Assembly: GCA_028865545.1 (NCBI GenBank)
Contig: JAGWJY010000003.1
Span: 1-64,000, forward strand
Direction of reading: 5' to 3'
DNA length: 64,000 nucleotides
DNA from: Alphaproteobacteria bacterium
GTDB lineage: Bacteria > Pseudomonadota > Alphaproteobacteria > Micropepsales > Micropepsaceae
Shown here: positions 44,456 through 53,623 of the stretch, piece by piece
How the letters are laid out: the number at the start of each line of letters is the position of its first letter
How positions within the stretch are numbered: position 1 is the stretch's first letter
The notes under the pieces: model-generated
Told to the model about the DNA's origin: nothing
Seen by the model: the letters and a program-made list of their open reading frames with translations, nothing else
Database searches by the model: none
Made by a program: the position numbers and the translations under genes

Positions 44456-45427
44456 CTACCAACGCAGGAGTGCCGCACCCCAGGTAAAACCGCCCCCCAT
44501 CGCCTCCATGAGCACCAGATCGCCATGCTTTATGCGGCCGTCGGCGACCGCTGTGGCCAGGGCCAGCGGCACAGAGGCCGCGGAGGTATTGCCGTGAAGG
44601 GCCACCGTGGAGACCACTCTTTCGTGGGGAATCCCCAGCTTTTTTGCCGTTCCGTCCAGGATTCGCTGGTTTGCCTGATGCGGAACAAACCAGTCGATAT
44701 CGGCAACTTTCAGCCCAGCGGCCGATAGCGAGGCTTCGATCGCCGCCGAGATATTGGTGACGGCATGACGGAACACTTCCTTGCCCTGCATGCGCAGATG
44801 GCCAGTCGTCTGGGTCGAGGAGGGCCCACCGTCCACATAAAGATAGTCGTGCAAACGCCCGTCCGAAAAGAGATTCGTGTTGAGGACGCCTCTGTCGGCA
44901 TTGCCGCCGGAACCCTCACCCGCCCGGAGGACCACGGCGCCCGCGCCGTCGCCGAACAGCACGCAGGTCGTGCGATCATTCCAGTCGAGCAGCCGCGTCA
45001 TGCTTTCCGCGCCGATTAACAGGACAGTCTTGGCCTGCCCCGCGCGAACGAAATTGTCGGCGACCGCGAGGCCAAAGATGAAACCCGAACACACCGCCTG
45101 GACGTCGAAGGCTGCGCCGCGCGTCATGCCCAGCCGCGCCTGGATATTGGTGGCGACCGACGGAAAGGTCTCATCCGGCGTCGTCGTAGCGCAAACGATC
45201 AGGTCGAGGTCGCTCGCCGCGATCCCGGCATCCGCCAGCGCGGCATGCGCCGCTTCTAGCGCCAGATCGGACGTCTTCTCGCCAGCACCGACGACATGGC
45301 GTTGCTGGATACCGGTGCGGGCGCGAATCCACTCGTCGCTGGTGTCCACGCGCTTGGCTATTTCATGGTTGGTCACAACGGTCTTGGGCAGATATGCGCC
45401 GCAGCCGATGATGTGCGAACGGATCAC
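44456..45427 (-). CDS. fabH: 3-oxoacyl-ACP synthase III
   Basis: A 323-residue beta-ketoacyl-ACP synthase III that condenses acetyl-CoA with malonyl-ACP to start fatty-acid synthesis. The catalytic triad is Cys113 ([11 protein letters not shown]), His250 (VPHQANQRI) and Asn280 ([11 protein letters not shown]). GTG 45427 overlaps the plsX stop (GTGA) and gives the normal N-terminus [14 protein letters not shown] longer in-frame extension back into plsX is not real. Confidence 0.97.
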   Translation of the reverse strand: MIRSHIIGCGAYLPKTVVTNHEIAKRVDTSDEWIRARTGIQQRHVVGAGEKTSDLALEAAHAALADAGIAASDLDLIVCATTTPDETFPSVATNIQARLGMTRGAAFDVQAVCSGFIFGLAVADNFVRAGQAKTVLLIGAESMTRLLDWNDRTTCVLFGDGAGAVVLRAGEGSGGNADRGVLNTNLFSDGRLHDYLYVDGGPSSTQTTGHLRMQGKEVFRHAVTNISAAIEASLSAAGLKVADIDWFVPHQANQRILDGTAKKLGIPHERVVSTVALHGNTSAASVPLALATAVADGRIKHGDLVLMEAMGGGFTWGAALLRW

Positions 45428-46467
45428 GAGGCTATCGCCTCCCGACCCGGCGTTCCCACACCCGCCCGGTCTGCAATGATGCACTTGTTGATCCCGGCCT
45501 CGGCCATGTCGACCGCCATGTCTATGGCGCTGGCAAAGCCAAGGGCGTCGGTTCCACCGTGGCTTTTCACCACGACACCGTTCAGGCCCAGGAACATGCC
45601 GCCATTGGAGGCGCGCGGATCGAGCTTGCGGCGCAAGGCATTCAGCGCACCGCTGGCCAGCACCGCACCGAGCCGCGAAATGAGGGACCGCTTGAGGGCG
45701 CTGCGCAGATAACTCACCACCAGCTTGGCCGTGCCTTCCGCCGTCTTGAGTGCGATATTGCCGGTGAAGCCGTCGGTCACGACCACGTCCACAGTGCCCT
45801 CGGCGATGTCGTCGCCTTCGATGAAGCCGAAGAACTCCATCGGCAGCGAAACGTCGCGCAGCATCTGCGCCGCAGCCTTCACGGCGTCGTGACCCTTCAT
45901 CTCTTCGGAACCGACATTGAGCAGCCCGACGGTCGGCCGCTCGATCCCCAGTACCGCGCGCGCGAAGGCCTCGCCCATCACGGCGAAATCGACCAGTTGG
46001 TCGGCGTCGCATTCGACATTGGCGCCAATGTCGAGGACCACGCACTGCCCGCGCTTGGTCGGCCAGATGCCGGCGATGGCCGGACGGGAGATGCCTTCGA
46101 TGACGCGCAACTGCACCATGGACATCGCCATCAGTGCGCCGGTGTTGCCGGCAGAAACGACAACTTCCGCTTCGCCACTCTTCACCGACTCGATGGCCTG
46201 CCACATGCTCGTGTTGCGGCCGCGGCGTACAGCCACACTCGGCTTCTCGTCCATGCGCACATACGCGTCGGCATGACGCACTGTGATGTGCGACGTGAGT
46301 GTGGCGCGCCGCTTCTCCAGAAGCGTGTTCAGCGCATTCTGGTCTCCATGGAGGATGAATTTTACCTTGGGGTGGCGCTGCAGAGCCCGGGTGAGCGCAG
46401 ACACGACAATGGATGGACCGGCATCACCGCCCATCGCATCAATCGAAACCGTCAATTCTCGGGACAC
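45424..46467 (-). CDS. plsX: Phosphate acyltransferase
   Basis: A 347-residue PlsX that makes acyl-phosphate from acyl-ACP for phospholipid synthesis. It opens [16 protein letters not shown] and has [52 protein letters not shown] and [14 protein letters not shown]. It is between rpmF and fabH, as in most proteobacteria, and its stop overlaps the fabH start. Confidence 0.97.
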   Translation of the reverse strand: MSRELTVSIDAMGGDAGPSIVVSALTRALQRHPKVKFILHGDQNALNTLLEKRRATLTSHITVRHADAYVRMDEKPSVAVRRGRNTSMWQAIESVKSGEAEVVVSAGNTGALMAMSMVQLRVIEGISRPAIAGIWPTKRGQCVVLDIGANVECDADQLVDFAVMGEAFARAVLGIERPTVGLLNVGSEEMKGHDAVKAAAQMLRDVSLPMEFFGFIEGDDIAEGTVDVVVTDGFTGNIALKTAEGTAKLVVSYLRSALKRSLISRLGAVLASGALNALRRKLDPRASNGGMFLGLNGVVVKSHGGTDALGFASAIDMAVDMAEAGINKCIIADRAGVGTPGREAIAS

Positions 46468-46507
46468 GATAGCAACTGCCCCTCAGAGTGGCCGCCGGAC
46501 CCGACTA

Positions 46508-46687
46508 TCAGGATTTGGCCTTTGCCACTTCGCGGCCGTCGTAGTGGCCGCAAGCGCCGCAGACGTGGTGGGGCAACTTCTGCTCGCCACAATTCGGACA
46601 TTCAGCGTGGGACGTTGACGCCAGCCGATGATGCGACCTGCGCATATTGCGCCGTGACGGCGACGTTTTTCTCTTAGGGACCGCCAT
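46508..46687 (-). CDS. rpmF: 50S ribosomal protein L32
   Basis: A 59-residue L32: [20 protein letters not shown] is the usual start, and [20 protein letters not shown] is the four-cysteine zinc ribbon. ATG 46687 is preferred to an in-frame start six codons earlier. The preceding gene is yceD, a common neighbour. Confidence 0.97.
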   Translation of the reverse strand: MAVPKRKTSPSRRNMRRSHHRLASTSHAECPNCGEQKLPHHVCGACGHYDGREVAKAKS

Positions 46688-46835
46688 GGCGGAACATCTC
46701 TCCATATGGCCCGTAGGGCCGGAAAAAGCACGCGAATAGGCACGTAATCGTCCGGACCGGCAGGCAAAGCAAGGGGCGGAGTGAACAGGAAACCGTCTCT
46801 GGATTCAAGCGCGAAAAATGGCTGTTTTCCGCGAT

Positions 46836-47363
46836 TCAGCCGCCTTGCTTAAGGCTTTTCAGCACGGCAAACGGGCTTTGCGGTGTCTCGGCCTGCTCTT
46901 TGGGCGGCTCGAAGGCGACCCCTTCTTTGCGGGGATACAGGTCGATGGCGAGGACGAATTCCTCCAGCAGTGGGCCTGCGAGATCGTAATCGAGGCTGGA
47001 AATCTCCTCGGGCACCTCGTCGTCGCCGGCCGCTAGCGTGAGCTCGCCATCGTCGGCATGGGGCCGCGGCACATAGTGCAGCTCGCGCGCGATATGCCTG
47101 GTGATATGCGTCTCCAGCGGCTCAAGCGTCACGATGCAGCTCTGCAAGATGTCGGCATTCAACTCGGCCTCGAACGCGAAGCGGTTCTGAGAGACCCGGC
47201 GCAGCTCCACATCGGCCGTGAACGCCCGCACGGCATCGACATTAGCCCAGCGCGCCAGCGGCCCCAGCTCGTCATCGTGCGCGGCGACAGCCACCTGGCT
47301 GCCAGCCTGCGACAGATCGCCGAGATCGAAAACATGGCTCATGGGCGGAGCTTGTTCGTTCAT
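46836..47363 (-). CDS. YceD/DUF177 family protein
   Basis: A 175-residue DUF177 protein linked in many bacteria to rpmF; plant and bacterial homologues are implicated in 23S rRNA accumulation. The region ELNADILQSCIVTLEPLETHI with a single cysteine instead of the CxnC pair, and DLAGPLLEEFVLAIDLYPRKEG, are diagnostic. AGGAGGAG eight bases upstream fixes ATG 47363; this site overlaps the end of the preceding chaperone gene, so the two are probably coupled. Confidence 0.9.
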   Translation of the reverse strand: MNEQAPPMSHVFDLGDLSQAGSQVAVAAHDDELGPLARWANVDAVRAFTADVELRRVSQNRFAFEAELNADILQSCIVTLEPLETHITRHIARELHYVPRPHADDGELTLAAGDDEVPEEISSLDYDLAGPLLEEFVLAIDLYPRKEGVAFEPPKEQAETPQSPFAVLKSLKQGG

Positions 47364-47367
47364 CGCT

Positions 47368-47880
47368 CTACTCCTCCTCCGGCAATGGACCAAAGTCGAG
47401 ATTGCCGGTTTCCAGATCGCTGGCTGCAAGCCGCGCCTTCGCCGCCAGCACGTAACGCGCCAGCGCCTTTGCGCCCGGCTCGTTCGCCCCCCGATAGAGG
47501 TTGCGGATCAACGCAGCTTCCATGGCGGCCGCGTCCTTCGCATCTCCATAGGCCTGCATTCGTCCATAAAACGCCTTCGCGAGCTTCTTAACCCGTTTTC
47601 CGATACCGATGTCGCCGGCTCCAAGTTCCCGCAAAGCCTCGTCGAACGTAATGAAGATGGTATCGACAAAAGCCTGCGACAAGGCGGTCTCGCCTGCCGC
47701 TGCCAGCCGGTCCAGGACCAGCCATGCGTGCACGACGACGAGGTCGAACCGCCCGTCGAGTGTGTCCTGAACGCCCAGCCTTAAGAAAAAGACAGGTTCG
47801 CGGGCCCGCGTAACCAAAGCCTGGTTAAGGCGTGAAGCGGTGAGCTGGCGCTCCTTGCTCCTGCGCAGCGCGTTCAGCAT
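47368..47880 (-). CDS. Ubiquinol-cytochrome c chaperone family protein
   Basis: A 170-residue homologue of mitochondrial Cbp3 (ubiquinol-cytochrome c chaperone domain). The region FDLVVVHAWLVLDRL, then QAFVDTIFITFDEALRELG, KRVKKLAKAFYGRMQAYGDA and AALIRNLYRG is characteristic. In mitochondria it assists cytochrome b assembly; the bacterial role is inferred. It starts the leftward run to fabH, divergent from bamE. Confidence 0.92.
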   Translation of the reverse strand: MLNALRRSKERQLTASRLNQALVTRAREPVFFLRLGVQDTLDGRFDLVVVHAWLVLDRLAAAGETALSQAFVDTIFITFDEALRELGAGDIGIGKRVKKLAKAFYGRMQAYGDAKDAAAMEAALIRNLYRGANEPGAKALARYVLAAKARLAASDLETGNLDFGPLPEEE

Positions 47881-47973
47881 TATCGGGTTCTCCGGACGGG
47901 AATGTCTTGCATGTCAGCCGCCCCAAGGTTAGCACATCCGGGCGGGAGAAAACGGATCAAGGTCCACAGAGGC

Positions 47974-48450
47974 ATGAAAAAGCTCGTACTTTCCACCCTC
48001 TGCCTGGTGCTTCTTACCGGCTGCACGCCGGTCATCAGCCAGCGCGGCTATCTGCCCGATCCTGACGCCGAAGCCGGCATCAATGTCGGCAAGGACAACA
48101 AGACAACGATTGAGGAGAAGCTCGGCGACCCTTCGCTGCAGGCGACCTTCAACAATGACACTTGGTACTACGTCTCCAGTGTCGAGAAGCAAGTGGCTTT
48201 TTTCACGCCGACGATCGAGTCCCGCCATATCCTCGCGATTTACTTCAACAAGGATGGCAAGGTCGTCGACATGAAGCATTACGGCCTCGAAGACGGTCAT
48301 GTGGTTGCGTTCGAGTCGCGTACGACGCCGACACGCGGACGTGAACTCACCTTCCTTCAGCAGCTGTTCAACGCCACGCCGGGCGTCGCTGGCGCTACCG
48401 ATCAGCGGGAACAGAATCCTGGCGGCGGCGGCGGACCTCCCGGCGGCTGA
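47974..48450 (+). CDS. bamE: Outer membrane assembly lipoprotein BamE
   Basis: A 158-residue lipoprotein with signal MKKLVLSTLCLVLLTGC (lipidated Cys17). The BamE/SmpA fold shows NVGKDNKTTIEEKLGDPS, DTWYYVSSVEKQVAFF and LAIYFNKDGKVVDMKHYGLED. BamE stabilises the BAM complex that inserts outer-membrane beta-barrels. A glycine/proline-rich tail ends the protein. ATG 47974 is chosen over upstream starts because it opens the leader. It converges on hppA with a shared terminator. Confidence 0.94.
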   Translation: MKKLVLSTLCLVLLTGCTPVISQRGYLPDPDAEAGINVGKDNKTTIEEKLGDPSLQATFNNDTWYYVSSVEKQVAFFTPTIESRHILAIYFNKDGKVVDMKHYGLEDGHVVAFESRTTPTRGRELTFLQQLFNATPGVAGATDQREQNPGGGGGPPGG

Positions 48451-48480
48451 CGCGACGGACGGTTCATTCATCGATCGGAC

Positions 48481-48517
48481 AAAAAAAGAGCGCCGAGATT
48501 TCTCCCGGCGCTTTTTT
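48481..48517. terminator. Bidirectional terminator between bamE and hppA
   Basis: A stem AGCGCCG(AGA)/(TCT)..CGGCGCT is flanked by seven A on the left and TTTTTT on the right, so it can terminate transcripts of both convergent genes. Confidence 0.92.
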
Positions 48518-48530
48518 CTCGTGCAATGCC

Positions 48531-50675
48531 TCAGGACATCGAGGCCAGCGTTGCCAGAAGCAGCAAGGCCACAATGTTCGTGATCTTGATCATCGGGTTG
48601 ACGGCCGGACCCGCCGTGTCCTTGTACGGATCGCCGACGGTGTCGCCGGTCACCGCCGCTTTGTGCGCGTCGGAACCCTTGCCGCCGTAGTTGCCATCCT
48701 CGATGTACTTCTTGGCATTATCCCAGGCGCCGCCGCCCGAGGTCATCGAAATGGCGACGAAGAGACCGGTTACGATCACGCCCAGGAGCATCGCGCCCAG
48801 TGCGTTGAAGGCCTGCATCTTACCTGCGACGAAGTCGACGATGAAGAACAGCACGATCGGCGACAGCACCGGCAGCAGAGACGGCACCACCATCTCGCTG
48901 ATAGCGGCCTTGGTCAGCATGTCCACGGCGCGGCCGTAGTCGGGCTTCTGTGTGCCGGCCATGATGCCCGGCATTTCCTTGAACTGCCTGCGTACCTCTT
49001 CCACCACCGCACCGGCGGCCCGGCCGACGGCCGTCATGGTGATGCCGCCGAACAGATAAGGCAGCAACCCGCCCAGGAAGAGACCGACCACTACCCATGG
49101 ATCGGCCAGACTGAACGTCGGCAGATCCAACCCGCTGAAGTACGTATAGGTCGTGGAATGCGCCACGAAGTATTTGAGATCTTCCGTGTAGGCGGCAAAC
49201 AGGACCAACGCGCCAAGGCCGGCAGAACCGATGGCATAACCCTTGGTCACCGCTTTCGTGGTGTTGCCCACTGCGTCAAGCGCGTCGGTCGTCTTGCGGA
49301 CATCGCCTTCGAGGCCGGCCATTTCGGCAATGCCGCCGGCATTGTCGGTGACCGGACCGAAAGCATCGAGCGCCACGATCATGCCCGCCAGCGACAACAT
49401 GGTCGACACCGCAATGGCAATGCCGAACAGGCCCGCCAGCGAATAGGCCAGGATAATGCCGACACAGATGACCAACGCCGGCATGGCCGTCGATTCCATC
49501 GAGACGGCGAGACCCTGGATAACGTTGGTGCCGTGACCAGTGACCGATGCCTTGGCGATCGCCTGCACCGGGCGGAAATTCGTGCCCGTATAGTACTCGG
49601 TGATCCAGATCAGCGCACCGGTGACGGCCAGCCCCACCACGCCGCAGACGAACAACTCGTTGCCGCTGAAGGAGACACCCGTCGAGGTCGTGAGCACAGC
49701 ATCCATGCCGCCCGGCAGGAGCTTGTTCATCAGCGGCCACAGGCCGATCAGCGACAGAACACCGGTCGTGATCACGCCCTTGTAAAGCGCGCCCATGATG
49801 TTTTTGCTCGAGCCCAGGCGCACGGCGAACGTGCCGATGATCGAGGTCACGATGCAGAGCGCCGAGATGGCCAGCGGCAGGAGCATCAGGATCGATTTCG
49901 TGTCGCCGGTGAAATAAATCGACGCCAGGACCATGGTCGCGACCGTGGTTACCGCATAGGTTTCGAACAGGTCGGCGGCCATGCCGGCGCAATCGCCGAC
50001 ATTGTCCCCCACGTTGTCGGCAATAGTCGCCGGGTTACGCGGGTCGTCTTCCGGAATACCGGCTTCAACCTTGCCGACCATGTCGCCGCCGACGTCCGCA
50101 CCCTTGGTGAAGATGCCGCCGCCGAGACGCGCGAAGATGGAAATCAGCGAGGCGCCGAAGCCCAGTGCCACCAGCGAATTCTCGATGATGCGGCCCTGCA
50201 CTTCGTCGTTGATGTCGAGGCCAAGGCCGTTGCGCAGGAAGAGGTAGTAACCGGCGACGCCGATCAGGCCGAGGCCGACGACGAGGAGGCCCGTCACCGC
50301 GCCCGAGCGGAAAGCGATCTGCAGTCCGGCGGCCAGGCCCTGGCGGGATGCTTCGGCCGTCCGCACATTGGCGCGCACCGAGACATTCATGCCGATATAG
50401 CCGGCGAGGCCAGAGAGCGTCGCACCGATCAGATAACCGACGCCTTCCTGCCAACCGAGAAACACCCATGCCAGCACGAAGATGACCACGCCGACGATGG
50501 CGATCGTCCTGTATTGGCGGTTGAGATAGGCGCGCGCGCCCTCCTGAATCGCAGCCGCAATTTCCTGCATCCGGGCGTTGCCTGGGCTCTTCGCCAACAC
50601 CCAGCGGACCGTCCATCCGCCGTAAAGCAGCGCTAAACCGCCGCAAGCCAATACAAGTAAAAGCTCCACGCTCAT
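48531..50675 (-). CDS. hppA: H+-translocating membrane pyrophosphatase, K+-insensitive
   Basis: A 714-residue protein with about 16 membrane helices. The pyrophosphate site is seen in [38 protein letters not shown] and, near the end, [18 protein letters not shown]. The K-T pair in [10 protein letters not shown] marks the potassium-independent subclass; K+-dependent enzymes have Ala there. It pumps protons with the energy of pyrophosphate and clears PPi from biosynthesis. ATG 50675 has GAGGGGA upstream; a frame ten codons longer is open. Confidence 0.96.
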   Translation of the reverse strand: MSVELLLVLACGGLALLYGGWTVRWVLAKSPGNARMQEIAAAIQEGARAYLNRQYRTIAIVGVVIFVLAWVFLGWQEGVGYLIGATLSGLAGYIGMNVSVRANVRTAEASRQGLAAGLQIAFRSGAVTGLLVVGLGLIGVAGYYLFLRNGLGLDINDEVQGRIIENSLVALGFGASLISIFARLGGGIFTKGADVGGDMVGKVEAGIPEDDPRNPATIADNVGDNVGDCAGMAADLFETYAVTTVATMVLASIYFTGDTKSILMLLPLAISALCIVTSIIGTFAVRLGSSKNIMGALYKGVITTGVLSLIGLWPLMNKLLPGGMDAVLTTSTGVSFSGNELFVCGVVGLAVTGALIWITEYYTGTNFRPVQAIAKASVTGHGTNVIQGLAVSMESTAMPALVICVGIILAYSLAGLFGIAIAVSTMLSLAGMIVALDAFGPVTDNAGGIAEMAGLEGDVRKTTDALDAVGNTTKAVTKGYAIGSAGLGALVLFAAYTEDLKYFVAHSTTYTYFSGLDLPTFSLADPWVVVGLFLGGLLPYLFGGITMTAVGRAAGAVVEEVRRQFKEMPGIMAGTQKPDYGRAVDMLTKAAISEMVVPSLLPVLSPIVLFFIVDFVAGKMQAFNALGAMLLGVIVTGLFVAISMTSGGGAWDNAKKYIEDGNYGGKGSDAHKAAVTGDTVGDPYKDTAGPAVNPMIKITNIVALLLLATLASMS

Positions 50676-50799
50676 GGTGTCCCCTCGTCCCGATCCTTGG
50701 ACCAAATTGAACGGCGCTCAGCGCCGAATTCCATAGCGGGCAGGAATCCCGCCGCTTTGAAGGCGGCGGAACATGCCAAATGAGACTGCGGGAAGCAAC

Positions 50800-51366
50800 T
50801 TAGTGATTTGACCCGGCGGGGGGGTTAGATGTCGCGGCGGGAGAACCGGCGGCGGCGGTCGCCGCAGTCCCATTAGCGGGCAACGGGAGCGTAGGCGTGG
50901 CCTTTTGGGGCAGATCGGGTGCCCGGTCGCTGGGAGGGACCATATCCAAGGTCGTGTCGCCTGGATGCAGCGGCGCAAATTTGATGTCCACAAAGACCAT
51001 ATTCACAACTTTTTCGGCACCGACGATTCGGCCGGCGTCGGCGACCAGCCGGCTATTGAGGAGCACGCGATCGACGGTTCTCGGGTCGTTGCTCTGACCG
51101 ATCGGCCGCGCGTTCACATCGCGTACGAAGGCATCCTGGATGAAGGCCAGCTTATCGCGAATCGCGATCGCGGCAGATTGTGACGATGCCACCAGTTTGC
51201 TCGAAATATAGGAATAGCCGAGCAGCCGCCCGTCCTGGCTCATCGGTGCGATGAGGAAGGGCATCTCCACATTGGTGCCCGGAGCACCGTCCGCCGTCGG
51301 CGCAGCGACAGCCGCCTGGCTGGCGACAACGGCAAAAAGCAGGAGAGAGAGGAAGACGCGGCGCAT
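50800..51366 (-). CDS. Exported hypothetical protein, 188 aa
   Basis: Start ATG 51366 has GAGG upstream and opens a signal peptide cleaved near VAA-AP. The mature part has EMPFLIAPMSQDGRLLGYSY, ARPIGQSNDPRTVDRVLL and EKVVNMVFVDIKFAPLHPG, a pattern reminiscent of FliL-type periplasmic domains, followed by a low-complexity Pro/Ala/Thr tail. No function is known. It lies 22 bases after thiL in the same direction and is probably co-transcribed. Confidence 0.75.
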   Translation of the reverse strand: MRRVFLSLLLFAVVASQAAVAAPTADGAPGTNVEMPFLIAPMSQDGRLLGYSYISSKLVASSQSAAIAIRDKLAFIQDAFVRDVNARPIGQSNDPRTVDRVLLNSRLVADAGRIVGAEKVVNMVFVDIKFAPLHPGDTTLDMVPPSDRAPDLPQKATPTLPLPANGTAATAAAGSPAATSNPPAGSNH

Positions 51367-51388
51367 GTCCGAGCCTCGCAAATCATAG

Positions 51389-52363
51389 CTAAAAATGTGT
51401 AAACCCGGCGTGAGACAGCGGGATTTCACGCCCGTCGGCATCCAGAAGCGCGACGCCGGAGCCGGCCTCCACCCAGCCAATGCGCGTCACGGGAACACCG
51501 GAACGCCTTGCCGCCGCCAGAACCGCCGCCTCGGAGCGCGCGGTAAAAGCGATTTCATAATCGTCGCCCGAAGTGACCGCCCGGATTCGGCCTTCCCTTG
51601 TATCGCCCCACAAGGCACGCAGAGCCTGCGAATATGGAACCTGCTCCACTTCGACGACGATCCGCACACCGGATACCTCCGTGATGTGTGCCAGATCGGC
51701 AATGAGACCGTCGGAAACATCGAGGGCCGCACTGGCGACGCCCCGCAATGCCTGCCCCAGTGCCAGCCGCGGCGGCGGCGTGCGATAGCGGGCGACCAGT
51801 TCCTCGCGCTCGCGAGCGTCGAGGCGCTCTCCGTCGCCTTTGAGGACCGCTAATCCACCGCCGCCATCGCCGATGGTGCCGCTGATGAACACTGCGTCTC
51901 CGGCCACCGCACCGGCCCGGCGTATCATTCCGCCCGTCGGGACGTGTCCCATCGCCGTGATTGCAAGTGTCAAGGGGCCGGGGGTCGCGGTTGTGTCGCC
52001 ACCCAGCAGCGAAACATTGAACTCCGCCTGATCGTCACCGAGCCCTTGCGCAAAGCTCTCGAGCCACGCCTCATCGACACGCTCGGGCAGCGACAGCGCC
52101 AGCAGGTATCCCACAGGCTCGGCCCCCTTCGCCGCAAGGTCCGACAGGTTCACGCGCAACGCTTTCTTCGCGACAGTGCCAGGGGGATCGCTGGCAAGGA
52201 AATGCACGCCTTCCACCAGCGCATCCGTTGTCACAACAAGATCACATCCCTCTCGCGCCGGCAGAACCGCCGCATCGTCGCGGAGATCGAAGGCGCCCGG
52301 CGAAGTCGCCAGTGGTGCGAAGACCTTGGCAATAAGGGCAAATTCAGACGGTCGCTTGGCCAT
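51389..52363 (-). CDS. thiL: Thiamine-monophosphate kinase
   Basis: A 324-residue ThiL that phosphorylates thiamine phosphate to thiamine diphosphate. Visible: RDDAAVL, TTDALVEGVHFL, NLSDLAAKGAEPVGYLLALS, LLGGDTTATPGPLTL, DVSDGLIADLAHI and SGDDYEIAFT. It belongs to the PurM-like ATPase fold with a magnesium-binding aspartate cluster. ATG 52363 gives the usual N-terminus MAKRPSEFALIAKVF; a GTG nine codons upstream is the alternative. It is separated from nusB by an opposite-strand small gene. Confidence 0.94.
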   Translation of the reverse strand: MAKRPSEFALIAKVFAPLATSPGAFDLRDDAAVLPAREGCDLVVTTDALVEGVHFLASDPPGTVAKKALRVNLSDLAAKGAEPVGYLLALSLPERVDEAWLESFAQGLGDDQAEFNVSLLGGDTTATPGPLTLAITAMGHVPTGGMIRRAGAVAGDAVFISGTIGDGGGGLAVLKGDGERLDAREREELVARYRTPPPRLALGQALRGVASAALDVSDGLIADLAHITEVSGVRIVVEVEQVPYSQALRALWGDTREGRIRAVTSGDDYEIAFTARSEAAVLAAARRSGVPVTRIGWVEAGSGVALLDADGREIPLSHAGFTHF

Positions 52364-52522
52364 CGGGGGTGCGGTCTCCGGTTCCGGCACTATAGCGCAT
52401 ACCGGATATTTACACTCCTGAACCCAAGATGAACTGCCGTTTCAAGGCGGGTTCAAGGCAAGTTCGCCAAATTGTTGCCCATCGCAACCGGCATCCTTGT
52501 GAAGGTGAAATCAGAGGTCGTC

Positions 52523-52684
52523 ATGAGCAACCCAGTCTGCACCGCCGACCAGCCGTCTTCCCCAAGAAAGATCACGGTCGAAGAAATCGGACTTTTCCTC
52601 GTCGTCGCCATTTTCGGGCTACTGCCGCTTGGCCTCGCATCAGGCTTGATGCTGTTGCAGATTCTTGGCCTCTGGTCGTACTAG
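52523..52684 (+). CDS. Small single-pass membrane protein, 53 aa
   Basis: A 53-codon gene from ATG 52523 with AGAGG five bases upstream; an in-frame start at 52472 is less likely. The N-terminal half is polar with one cysteine (SNPVCTADQPSSPRK), the second half is a strong hydrophobic helix pair (EEIGLFLVVAIFGLLPLGLASGLMLLQILG). It lies on the opposite strand between nusB and thiL, ending one base before nusB ends. Unknown function. Confidence 0.62.
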   Translation: MSNPVCTADQPSSPRKITVEEIGLFLVVAIFGLLPLGLASGLMLLQILGLWSY

Positions 52685-52685
52685 C

Positions 52686-53177
52686 TCAGAACTCGTCGTC
52701 CGGCGGCGCTTCACCGAATTCCGCGGCGCGTTTGCGATGTGCCAGTTTGTCCAGCGCCGCATTCACAAAGCCAGGCTCGTCGCCCGAAAAGAAGGCATGT
52801 GACAGCTCCACATATTCGTCGATTACCACTTTCGCCGGGACATCGGTCCGGCCAATCAATTCGAACGCGCCACACCGCAAGATGGCGCGCAGGATCGAAT
52901 CCACCCGCGACAGGCGCCAGTTGCTGGCCAGACATTTCGTGATGGCGCCGTCGATTTCTTCCTGACGATGTGGCACACCGCGCACGAGCTCGCGGAAAAA
53001 ATCTTCGTCGGGCTCGCCCAGCGCCAGCATCTCCGCCTCGCGGCCGAAACGAAACCTCGCGAACTCCTCCGATACCGTCTCGGCGTCCTCACCGGTCAAT
53101 TCCATCTGATACAGCGCTTGGATCGAGGCCAACCGTGCCGCGCGCCGCGCCGATGCGGTCGATGTCGGTGTGCTCAC
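52686..53177 (-). CDS. nusB: Transcription antitermination factor NusB
   Basis: A 163-residue all-helical NusB that, with NusE, binds boxA RNA in rRNA transcription. Features: RRAARLASIQALYQMELTG, FFRELVRGV, LSRVDSILRAILRCGAFEL and VVIDEYVELSHAFF. GTG 53177 overlaps the ribH stop (GTGA). The frame is open further upstream inside ribH without meaning. It follows ribH as in most proteobacteria. Confidence 0.96.
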   Translation of the reverse strand: MSTPTSTASARRAARLASIQALYQMELTGEDAETVSEEFARFRFGREAEMLALGEPDEDFFRELVRGVPHRQEEIDGAITKCLASNWRLSRVDSILRAILRCGAFELIGRTDVPAKVVIDEYVELSHAFFSGDEPGFVNAALDKLAHRKRAAEFGEAPPDDEF

Positions 53178-53623
53178 CGGTTGACGCCTAGGCGATGCCG
53201 CAGATCGATCAGCGATAGACAGGCGCGTGCGGCGTCGCCGCCCTTGTCGCGCTGCCCGCGATCGGCGCGCTCGACCGCCTGCTGCTCGTTCTCGACAGTC
53301 AGGATGCCGTTGCCGACACACAGCCGGTAATTGATGCCGAGATCCATGAGTGCCCGCGCCGATTCGCCGGCGACAATCTCAAAATGGTAAGTGTCGCCGC
53401 GGATGACACAGCCCAACGCCACAAAACCTTCATAGGTTTTGCCGCCGTGTTCGCCGCCCTTCACGGCAAACTGGATGGCTGGCGCGATTTCCAGCGCACC
53501 GGTCACGGTCACGCGGTCGAAATGAGCCCCGCCCTTCTCCAGCGCCGCCGTCGCGCCGTCGAGCAGCATGCGCGAGATGTGCGGATAGAACGGCGCCTCG
53601 ACGATGAGGATGTTGGGCGTCAT
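53174..53623 (-). CDS. ribH: 6,7-dimethyl-8-ribityllumazine synthase
   Basis: A 149-residue lumazine synthase. Substrate-binding motifs include ILIVEAPFYPHIS, VTGALEIAPAIQFAV, GFVALGCVIRGDTYHFEIVA (with the catalytic His) and GNGILTVENEQQAVERAD. It forms 6,7-dimethyl-8-ribityllumazine, the substrate of riboflavin synthase. ATG 53623 overlaps the ribB stop by four bases. Confidence 0.97.
   Translation of the reverse strand: MTPNILIVEAPFYPHISRMLLDGATAALEKGGAHFDRVTVTGALEIAPAIQFAVKGGEHGGKTYEGFVALGCVIRGDTYHFEIVAGESARALMDLGINYRLCVGNGILTVENEQQAVERADRGQRDKGGDAARACLSLIDLRHRLGVNR

Noticed and set aside
45428-46204. Long in-frame extension upstream of fabH
   Set aside because: It lies inside plsX in another frame and encodes Arg/Gly/His-rich nonsense; FabH homology begins at GTG 45427.
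48663-50636. 657-codon open frame on the plus strand opposite hppA
   Set aside because: It is fully antisense to a strongly conserved pyrophosphatase gene, its product is low-complexity in Arg, His, Asp and Gln, and it has no family-like motif. Long antisense frames are usual opposite GC-rich codon-biased genes.
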